43,802 nucleotides of DNA, from contig JAEUMZ010000100.1 in the NCBI GenBank assembly GCA_016790765.1, positions 1-43,802 on the forward strand, read 5' to 3'. Source of the DNA: Betaproteobacteria bacterium (lineage in GTDB: Bacteria; Pseudomonadota; Gammaproteobacteria; Burkholderiales; Usitatibacteraceae). Numbering within the stretch: the first letter of the stretch is position 1; each line of letters starts with the position of its first letter. The position numbers and the translations under genes are program-made. The notes below the pieces were generated by a model. The model saw only the letters and a program-made list of their open reading frames with translations, did no database searches and was not told the DNA's origin. Below are positions 35,581-43,802 of the stretch, in pieces.

Positions 35581-36537
35581 TCAGACCTCGATCTCGAGGC
35601 CGTCGTAGGCGGAGGAAATCATCACGCGGTGGCCGTCATTGGTGATTTCCTCCAGCCGCCGCGTTTCCGCCAGCAGCTTGTCGAGCGTGGCATCGCTGTT
35701 GACCGGCTCGTGGTGGAACAGCACCAGTTTTTTCACGCGTGCCGACTGCGCGAGCTCGACGGCGAACACGTTCGACGAGTGGCCCCAGTCCTCCTTGACC
35801 GACACCGTCTCCGCCAGCGAGTACATGGCGTCGAAGATCACCAGGTCGGCGTCGCGGAAGAACGCGGCCACGCGGCTGGTCTGGCGCTGGTCCTCGACCT
35901 TGTGCTCGGAATCGGTCGAGTACACCACGGTCTTGCCCGCATGCTCGATGCGGAAGCCGTAGGAATCGCCGCCGTGCAGTTGCAGGCTGGGCGTCACCGC
36001 CACCGGGCCGATGTGGAAAGTCTGCTCCGGCTCGACGTGTACGAACTCGATCTTTGCCGACATGACGCTGAGCGGGACCGGAAAGCACGGCGGGTCCTGC
36101 TGCGCACGGAACGCCTGTTCGAGCACGTCGTGGCAGCCATAGATGCGCACCACGTTGCCCGGCACGTACGCTGGCCGGAAGAACGGAAAGCCCATGATGT
36201 GGTCCCAGTGCACGTGCGACATCAGGGCGTGGATCACCGCGGGCCGGCCGTGTTGCCGGGCATTGACGTGCGCACCGAACGGCCGTGCGCCGGAGCCGAA
36301 GTCGCACACCAGGTAGTCGTCGAGCCCGGTTTCGATCTCCACGCACGGGGTGTGGCCGCCATAGGTGCCGGCCACCGCAAAGCCCAGTTCGCCGCGAACG
36401 AAGGCATTGGCCGCTTCGGCATCCTCGAACCGGCGGCCGTCGGCCTTCAGCAGGGCCAGCACGATCTTTTCGCGGATGTCCGCGGCCGTCAGCGCCACCG
36501 GGATCGAGCCGCGCGTCCCCCAGAACCGGACGCGCAT
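35581..36537 (-). CDS. metallo-beta-lactamase-fold hydrolase
   Basis: This 318-aa protein starts MRVRFWGTRGSIPV, the opening of RNase Z/PhnP-like and related MBL proteins. The metal site is complete: SHVHWDHIMG (HxHxDH), a downstream Asp in VIFDAMYS, GHSSN, and LFHHEP. By family it cleaves a phosphodiester or a related bond. The substrate is unknown; a cyclic nucleotide is conceivable because it sits between two signalling genes. ATG 36537 follows the STAS stop directly (TGAATG) and the phosphatase follows directly after it, so all three are translationally linked. Confidence 0.9.
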   Translation of the reverse strand: MRVRFWGTRGSIPVALTAADIREKIVLALLKADGRRFEDAEAANAFVRGELGFAVAGTYGGHTPCVEIETGLDDYLVCDFGSGARPFGAHVNARQHGRPAVIHALMSHVHWDHIMGFPFFRPAYVPGNVVRIYGCHDVLEQAFRAQQDPPCFPVPLSVMSAKIEFVHVEPEQTFHIGPVAVTPSLQLHGGDSYGFRIEHAGKTVVYSTDSEHKVEDQRQTSRVAAFFRDADLVIFDAMYSLAETVSVKEDWGHSSNVFAVELAQSARVKKLVLFHHEPVNSDATLDKLLAETRRLEEITNDGHRVMISSAYDGLEIEV

Positions 36538-36942
36538 TCAGGCCCCCTGGCGCGACAGGTATGCCGATGCGGCCTCGTTGGAAATCGCCTGCAAGGCGTC
36601 GATCACGTGGGCGTGCACCGGCAACACCAGGTCGAAGCGGCTGATCTGGAAAATCTCCGCCACCATCGGCTGCAGGTCCGCGACCACGATCTTGCCAGCC
36701 CGGGCCTTGGCCTCCTTGGCGGCCAGCATGAAACAACGCAGGCCGGCGCTCGACACGTAGTCGAGCTGGGCCAAGTCGAGCACGATGCCCTGCCCCGCGG
36801 CCAGCGCATTGGCCAGGTGCGGGCCGAGCGCGCTCCGGAACGTCTCGCACGTCATCTGGTCCAGCCGCCCGGACACGGACAGCACCAGCGCATTGGCGAA
36901 CACGGCGGGCTGGAGCGTCATGGTGGCATTCTCGTGGGTCAT
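36538..36942 (-). CDS. STAS-domain anti-sigma factor antagonist
   Basis: This 134-aa single STAS domain has SVSGRLDQMTCETFRSAL, IVLDLAQLDYVSSAGLRC and a C-terminal amphipathic helix. The SSAGL motif (Ser64/Ser65) holds the serine that RsbW-like kinases phosphorylate. It is the first gene of the STAS-MBL-phosphatase operon and is inferred to be the substrate of both the nearby RsbW-like kinase and the CHASE2 phosphatase. The start is ATG 36942; ATG 36921 is possible. Confidence 0.9.
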   Translation of the reverse strand: MTHENATMTLQPAVFANALVLSVSGRLDQMTCETFRSALGPHLANALAAGQGIVLDLAQLDYVSSAGLRCFMLAAKEAKARAGKIVVADLQPMVAEIFQISRFDLVLPVHAHVIDALQAISNEAASAYLSRQGA

Positions 36943-37010
36943 TGGTCTCGTTTGCCGTATTGTCTCTTAGCGCGCGAGTTTTGGGCAACCTTGTTGCGCG
37001 GCGCGCCGCC

Positions 37011-37016
37011 TATAAT
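37011..37016 (+). promoter_or_regulatory. -10 box of the TRAP permease operon
   Basis: A perfect TATAAT lies 32 bp before the small-permease ATG. The -35 at 16-18 bp is weak, so an activator may be needed. Confidence 0.5.
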
Positions 37017-37048
37017 CGCCCAGCGCCGGCAACCCTCGACGATCACCC

Positions 37049-37651
37049 ATGAAATCCCTGCTCCGCTTTTCGACGGCGATCGACGCCGTCAACGACTGGG
37101 TCGGCCGCACCATCTATTGGCTGGTGCTGGCCATGGTCCTGATCAGCGCCGGCAACGCCGTCGTGAGAAAGGCGTTCAACACCAGCTCCAACGCCTTCCT
37201 GGAAATCCAGTGGTACCTGTTTGCGGCCGTGTTCATGCTTGGCGCCGGCTTCGCCTTTCTCAAGAATTCGCACGTGCGCATTGATTTCGTCTCTGCGCGG
37301 CTGACCGAACGATCACGCGCCTGGGTGGATATCGCCGGCATCCTGCTGTTCCTCGCGCCATTCTGCTGGCTGATGATCGACCTGGGCTGGCCGCTGTTTG
37401 CGAACGCGCTCCATTCAGGCGAGATGTCGCAGAACGCCGGCGGACTGGTGCGCTGGCCGGTGTACGCGCTGATCCCCGCCGGCTTTGCCCTGTTGCTGGC
37501 GCAGGCGGTCTCGGAGCTGATCAAGCGCGCAGCCTTCCTGGGCGGCCACCTGGACAACATGCTGGGCCACCCGCCGGAGGAAAGCGAGGATGAGCGCCTC
37601 GCGCGCGAACTCAAGGACGCCGCCGCCAAGGCGGCTGCGGGCGGGGGCTGA
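37049..37651 (+). CDS. TRAP transporter small permease (DctQ/TakQ type)
   Basis: This 200-aa inner-membrane protein has four TM helices and the family segments NAVVRKAFNTSSNAFLEIQW and LKNSHVRIDFV. It partners the large permease 2 bp downstream. It ends in an acidic/Ala-rich cytoplasmic tail (EESEDERLARELKDAAAKAA). The binding protein is convergent downstream. Substrate class inferred from that protein: 2-oxo or other organic acids. Confidence 0.92.
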   Translation: MKSLLRFSTAIDAVNDWVGRTIYWLVLAMVLISAGNAVVRKAFNTSSNAFLEIQWYLFAAVFMLGAGFAFLKNSHVRIDFVSARLTERSRAWVDIAGILLFLAPFCWLMIDLGWPLFANALHSGEMSQNAGGLVRWPVYALIPAGFALLLAQAVSELIKRAAFLGGHLDNMLGHPPEESEDERLARELKDAAAKAAAGGG

Positions 37652-37653
37652 AC

Positions 37654-39516
<1,863 letters not shown>

Positions 39517-39616
39517 CGCCTTGATCACGCGCCGTGATGATCAAACTCAATATCCGGTGCGGCCGTTGGGCCGTTCTCGGCCTGAACGCCGCGCCAGTCC
39601 TTGTGTTTGCCCAATG

Positions 39617-39640
39617 GAAAAGGCCCGCGACTGCGGGCCT
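39617..39640 (-). terminator. terminator of the TRAP binding-protein gene
   Basis: The stem AGGCCCGC/GCGGGCCT with a 4-nt loop is followed on the minus strand by TTTTCC, 26 bp beyond the stop. It lies between the convergent dctM and dctP genes and may block read-through both ways. Confidence 0.8.
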
Positions 39641-39666
39641 CTTCGCTTGCGGCCTGGACTTGCAAT

Positions 39667-40749
39667 CTACAACTTCTGCGCCTGCATGAAGTTGTCAAAC
39701 CCCGCCTCGGCAAACTTGAACCACAGCACCTGCTCGTTGCGGAACTTCGCGTAGTCCTCGTACACCTTCTTCCAGTTCGGGTTCTTGGCGGACAGCTCCG
39801 CATAGAGCGAATTGGCGCCCTTGAACGCGGCGTCCATCGCATCCTTGGGCATGCGCAGGATCTTGGTGCCGGCGCCGGCAAGCTGGCGCAACGCCGCCGG
39901 GTTGCGGGCGTCGTACTTGGCCTGCATGTCGGTGTGTGCCAGCGCGGCGGCAGCCTCGACGATGGCCTGGTATTCTTTCGGCAACGCGGCCCAGGCCTTG
40001 GTGTTGATGAACAAGCTCAATTGCGGCCCACCCTCCCACCACGCCGGGTAGTAGTAGTTCTTGGCGACCTTGTTGAAGCCGAGTTTCTGGTCGTCGTACG
40101 GGCCCACCCACTCCGCCGCGTCGATGGTGCCTTTCTCCAGCGCCGAGTAGATCTCGCCCCCGGGAATGTTCTGCGGCACGCCGCCAATGCGTTCCAGCAC
40201 CTTGCCGCCGAAGCCGCCGATGCGCATCTTCAAGCCCTTGATGTCCTTCACGGACTTGATTTCCTTGCGGTACCAGCCGCCCATTTGCGCACCGGTGTTG
40301 CCCATGGGGAAATTGACGATGTTGAAGTTGGCGTAAAACTCGCGCATCAATTTCATGCCGTTGCCGTGGTACATCCACGCCGTCATCTGGCGTGAATTCA
40401 TGCCAAACGGGATCGCGCAATCGAGTGCAAACGTTTCGTCCTTGCCGAAGAAATAGTACGGTGCCGTGTGCGCGCACTCCACCGTGCCGTTTTGCACCGC
40501 GTCGACCTTGCCGAAGGCCGGCACCAGTTCGCCCGGCGTGTGGACGGTAATGGTGAATTTGCCGGAGGAGGCGTCGTTGACGAACTTGGTGAACACGTCG
40601 GCCGCGCCGTGGATGGTGTCGAGGCTCTTTGGAAAGCTCGACGACAATCGCCAGCGCAGCATTTGCTGCGCGTGCACGGCGGGCGCCATGCCGGAGGCCA
40701 GGATGCCGGACAAGCCGGCGCCGGCGGCGATGAAATTTCTGCGTTGCAT
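39667..40749 (-). CDS. TRAP transporter substrate-binding protein (DctP/TakP type)
   Basis: This 360-aa periplasmic protein has a Tat-like signal peptide (MQRRNFIAAGAGLSGILASG, cleavage near VHA|QQ at 27). Segments such as EWVGPYDDQKLGF, YYYPAWWEGGPQ and GGFGGKVLERIGGVPQNIPG match what I know of the 2-oxo-acid-binding TakP subfamily, so an alpha-keto acid or similar carboxylate is a reasonable guess. The start is ATG 40749 with GGGAGGAG upstream; the frame remains open far upstream but only as antisense to pmbA. It converges on the permease pair instead of being in one operon with it. Confidence 0.92.
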   Translation of the reverse strand: MQRRNFIAAGAGLSGILASGMAPAVHAQQMLRWRLSSSFPKSLDTIHGAADVFTKFVNDASSGKFTITVHTPGELVPAFGKVDAVQNGTVECAHTAPYYFFGKDETFALDCAIPFGMNSRQMTAWMYHGNGMKLMREFYANFNIVNFPMGNTGAQMGGWYRKEIKSVKDIKGLKMRIGGFGGKVLERIGGVPQNIPGGEIYSALEKGTIDAAEWVGPYDDQKLGFNKVAKNYYYPAWWEGGPQLSLFINTKAWAALPKEYQAIVEAAAALAHTDMQAKYDARNPAALRQLAGAGTKILRMPKDAMDAAFKGANSLYAELSAKNPNWKKVYEDYAKFRNEQVLWFKFAEAGFDNFMQAQKL

Positions 40750-40802
40750 GCGGGTCTCCTCCCGTGGGGTTTGCGAACAAGTTTTCATCTGGCAGCGCTG
40801 CA

Positions 40803-42170
40803 CTACTCTCCCGCCACCGACATGCGGTCGATCAGGATCGACCCCGTGATCTTCGATCCCTGCATCAGGGTGTCGGAGCCGATGGCGACGATGCCCTTCA
40901 ACATGTCCTTCATGTTGCCGGCGATGGTGATTTCCTCCACCGGATACGCGATCTCGCCCCCCTCGACCCAGAACCCGGCCGCGCCCCTTGAATAATCCCC
41001 GGTCACGCCATTGACGCCCTGGCCAAGTAGTTCCGTGACCAGCAGGCCGCGGCCCATTTTCTTGAGCAACGCCGCGAAGTCCTCGCCCGTCGATTGCACG
41101 ATCAGGTTGTGGTTGCCGCCGGCATTGCCGGTGCTGGCCATGCCGAGCTTGCGCGCCGAGTAACTGCCGAGGAAATAGCCTTGCAGCACGCCACCCTTGA
41201 CCCACGCGCGTTTCACGGTGGCCACGCCTTCGGCATCGAACGGACCGCTGGCCAGGCCGCGCGCGAGGAACGGATCCTCCAACACGTTGAGGCAGGTGGA
41301 TGCGACCTCGGTACCCAGGCTGTCCATCAGAAAGCTGGCCTTGCGATACAGCGACGTACCGGACACCGCATTGACGAGTGCGCCGATCAAGCCCGAGGCG
41401 ATCGGCGCCTCGAACAACACCGGGTAGTCGCCGGTCGGCACGCGGCGTGCATCCAGCCGCGCCACCGTGCGCTGGCCCGCCTTGCGGCCCAGAACCTCCG
41501 CGCCTTCCAGGTCGTCCTTTGCGCGCGCAACGCTGTACCAGTAGTCGCGCTGCATGCCGGCCTTGGAGGCCGCGATCAGCGTGCAGCTCGCGCTGTGGCG
41601 CGTGGTGGGGTAGCCGCCGGCAAAGCCGTTGGAGTTCGCGTAAATGAAATCGGATTCGGACATCGAGACCGATGCCCCCTCGGAATTGTTGATGCGCTTG
41701 TCCACCGCCAGCCCGGCGCGCTCGATCGCCAGGCCGAGGGCGATGGCCTCCTCGGTGGACACCGCCCACGGGTGGTGGAGGTCGCAGGCGGGAAACGGCG
41801 CGACGGCCTGGCGGCCGGGTTCCGGCAGTCCGGCGCACGCATCCTCCGCGGTGAAGCGGGCAATCGCCAGCGCCGCTTCGACGGCGCGTTCGATCGCACC
41901 CGTCGACAGGTCGGTGGTCGAGGCATTGCCGCGCTTTTGTCCCAGGTACACGGTGACGCCGAGGCCCTTGTCGCGATTGTGCTCGATGGTCTCCACCTCG
42001 CCCAGGCGCACCGTGACGTTGAGGCCCACCGAGGTGGATACCTCCACGTCGGCGGCAGTGGCGCCCTTCCTCTTGGCGATGTCGAGGCAGGCCTGCGCCA
42101 GGTCGGCCAGGCGCGGTGCAGAATGTCTTGCGGGGGATATGGGGGTTGCGGGGGTTGCGGCCAGCTTCAC
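40803..42170 (-). CDS. pmbA: PmbA/TldE, metalloprotease-related subunit
   Basis: This 455-aa protein belongs to the TldD/PmbA family, whose heterodimer processes peptides such as antitoxin CcdA or microcin precursors. Family segments: VTVRLGEVETIEHNRDKGLGVTVYLG, GNASTTDLS, RINNSEGASVSMSES, NLIVQSTGEDF, GVTGDYSRGAAGFWVEGGEI and MKDMLKGIVAIGSDTL. TldD, which carries the metal-binding site, is not in the window. The start is taken as GTG 42170; the first 15 or so residues (ATPATPISPARH) come from a G-rich repeat-like stretch and may not be translated. It diverges from yjgA. Confidence 0.9.
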   Translation of the reverse strand: MKLAATPATPISPARHSAPRLADLAQACLDIAKRKGATAADVEVSTSVGLNVTVRLGEVETIEHNRDKGLGVTVYLGQKRGNASTTDLSTGAIERAVEAALAIARFTAEDACAGLPEPGRQAVAPFPACDLHHPWAVSTEEAIALGLAIERAGLAVDKRINNSEGASVSMSESDFIYANSNGFAGGYPTTRHSASCTLIAASKAGMQRDYWYSVARAKDDLEGAEVLGRKAGQRTVARLDARRVPTGDYPVLFEAPIASGLIGALVNAVSGTSLYRKASFLMDSLGTEVASTCLNVLEDPFLARGLASGPFDAEGVATVKRAWVKGGVLQGYFLGSYSARKLGMASTGNAGGNHNLIVQSTGEDFAALLKKMGRGLLVTELLGQGVNGVTGDYSRGAAGFWVEGGEIAYPVEEITIAGNMKDMLKGIVAIGSDTLMQGSKITGSILIDRMSVAGE

Positions 42171-42221
42171 GTCGGACTTTCGAAACGGGCGATGCGTTGC
42201 GCTTGGGCTATGATGCGCCCC

Positions 42222-42787
42222 ATGGCGCGCAAGCAAAAACACATGCTGGAGTGGGAGGAATCGCCCCCGGTCGATGCGAACGACCCCGGGAACGATGGCG
42301 AAAATGTTATCAGCAAAAGCCAGCGCAAGCGCGACTCGGACGCGCTGCAAAAGGTCGGCGAGGAACTGGTGGGCCTGTCCCCGGACACGCTGAAGAAATT
42401 TGCGCTCGACGAAAACCTGCTGCGCGCCATTCTGGAAGCCAAGAAGATCCAGAAGTCGAAATTTGGCGCTCAGAAGCGTCAAATGCAATACATCGGCCGC
42501 CTGATGCGCGACGTGGACGCCGCACCGATCATCGCGCGCCTGGCGGACCTGAAAGCCCCCGGCAAGCAGGCCAACGCGCTGCACCACCTGGCGGAACGCT
42601 GGCGCGAACGCCTGCTCACCGACGCGAGCGCGATCGGTGCATTCCTGAACGATTTCCCGGCGGCCGACCGCGAAGCATTGGCGCGCGACATCGCCGGCGC
42701 GAAAGACGAGCAGGCCAAGGGCAAGCCGCCCAAGCATTTCCGCCTGCTGTACCAATCGATCCACAAGCTGGTCACGCAGGCGGCCTG

Positions 42788-42788
<1 letters not shown>
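42222..42788 (+). CDS. yjgA: ribosome-associated protein YjgA/DarP (DUF615)
   Basis: This 188-aa basic, helical protein associates with pre-50S ribosomal particles in E. coli. Family marks: SKSQRKRDSDALQKVGEELV, ENLLRAILEAKKI and a KRQMQYIGRLMRDVD segment, with a C-terminal HFRLLYQSIHKL. The start is ATG 42222; in-frame ATGs at 42210 and 42213 are possible. The stop overlaps the mogA start (TGATG). pmbA-yjgA-mogA is a familiar betaproteobacterial arrangement. Confidence 0.92.
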
Positions 42789-43364
<576 letters not shown>

Positions 43365-43381
<17 letters not shown>

Positions 43382-43554
43382 GGGGGAGTGTTGCAGCGAA
43401 TCGTGCGGGACAATGATCGGGAGTCTCGAGATTCCTCGCCCAACGAACTCAAACTCCAGCATTGGTGCGCGTTCCCCGCCGGTCTTGCCCCAAACGCCGC
43501 ACCCCACAACGACTTTCGCCTAGCCCCCCTCCCCCCCTCACCCCTCCCCCCTCA
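43365..43554. repeat. inverted TGAGGGG heptamer arrays between mogA and the carboxylesterase
   Basis: Three perfect tandem TGAGGGG heptamers (43365-43385) face CCCCTCA, CCCCTCC, CCCCTCA (43534-43554) across about 148 bp. The C-rich array ends 4 bp before the ATG of the next gene. The layout matches the element between glyA and nrdR. Confidence 0.85.
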
Positions 43555-43558
43555 CCCC

Positions 43559-43802
43559 ATGAACCTCATCGAACACATCGAACTCGCCACCGGCCCCGAT
43601 CCCAAGGGCACCGTCATCTGGATGCACGGCCTGGGCGCCGATTGCTGGGACTTCGTGCCGGTGGTGAAGGAACTCGGCTTTGGCCCGGACCTGCCGTTGC
43701 GGTTCATCTTCCCGCAGGCCCCCTCGCGGCCGATCAGCATCAACAACGGCTACGTGATGCCCGGCTGGTATGACATCGCCATGATGGAGATCGAGCGCAA
43801 AC
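43559..43802 (+). CDS. carboxylesterase / phospholipase family alpha/beta hydrolase (5' part only)
   Basis: The first 81 residues are present; the rest is outside the window. IWMHGLGADCWDF provides the oxyanion-hole HG motif and LRFIFPQAPSRPISINNGY matches the PF02230 carboxylesterase/acyl-protein-thioesterase family (YpfH-like). The catalytic Ser, Asp and His lie beyond the edge. The ATG follows a C-rich tract (CCCCTCACCCCATG) with no Shine-Dalgarno sequence. Confidence 0.85.
   Translation, partial: MNLIEHIELATGPDPKGTVIWMHGLGADCWDFVPVVKELGFGPDLPLRFIFPQAPSRPISINNGYVMPGWYDIAMMEIERK

Noticed and set aside
33861..37284. Long plus-strand frames of about 600 codons opposite the CHASE2 phosphatase, MBL and STAS genes.
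   Set aside because: His/Arg/Gln-rich translations typical of antisense frames in GC-rich DNA; the minus-strand genes carry complete catalytic motifs.
40750..41838. In-frame extension that would fuse the TRAP binding protein to upstream sequence.
   Set aside because: The extension is an out-of-frame reading of pmbA; the binding protein has its own Tat-like signal peptide and ribosome site at 40749.

Overview
The window looks like chromosomal DNA of a GC-rich betaproteobacterium (Burkholderiales/Nitrosomonadales-like). The basis is the contiguous glyA-nrdR-ribD-ribE-ribBA-ribH-nusB-thiL-pgpA block, the pmbA-yjgA-mogA block, a RibBA whose GTP-cyclohydrolase half has lost its zinc cysteines, and a TakP-type TRAP transporter. 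This placement comes from gene order and protein character read by eye; no database search was run. No transposase, integrase, phage gene or CRISPR array was seen.

Region 1 (1-18082, minus strand) is a probable four-gene operon of exported proteins. In transcription order it encodes a 183-aa periplasmic protein, a 993-aa DUF11-type protein, a 2454-aa protein joining DUF11/SdrD_B-like modules to a C-terminal outer-membrane beta-barrel, and a giant protein of more than 2300 aa made of at least 14 tandem DUF11-like modules, whose C-terminus lies beyond base 1. The DNA here is visibly less GC-rich than the rest of the window. This is the least described part and the best candidate for a new surface system: a barrel-anchored stalk co-expressed with a giant repeat protein.

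Region 2 (18083-19786) holds tRNA-Ser(CGA) with its terminator, a short-chain dehydrogenase, and a tRNA-Ser(GCU)-tRNA-Arg(ACG) operon with a recognisable promoter and terminator.

Region 3 (19787-31563, minus strand) is housekeeping: a secreted prolyl-oligopeptidase-like protease, aspartokinase (lysC), glycerophosphodiester phosphodiesterase, then pgpA, thiL, nusB, ribH, ribBA, ribE, ribD, nrdR and glyA. It supplies riboflavin, thiamine diphosphate, phosphatidylglycerol, lysine/threonine precursors and one-carbon units. Two odd intergenic elements lie here: a long imperfect hairpin (29628-29707) and inverted heptamer arrays (30189-30279).

Region 4 (31784-36942) is a signalling cluster: an RsbW-like ATPase, a FecR-domain protein, an OmpA-like lipoprotein, a CHASE2-SpoIIE phosphatase, a metallo-beta-lactamase-fold hydrolase and a STAS antagonist. 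Together these resemble a partner-switching pathway coupled to the envelope, but no sigma factor is linked.

Region 5 (37011-40749) is a TRAP transporter with the small and large permeases on the plus strand and the binding protein convergent on the minus strand. Region 6 (40803-43802) holds pmbA, divergent from yjgA(darP)-mogA, and the start of a carboxylesterase. A second inverted heptamer array (43365-43554) separates mogA from the esterase and supplies the last codons of mogA.
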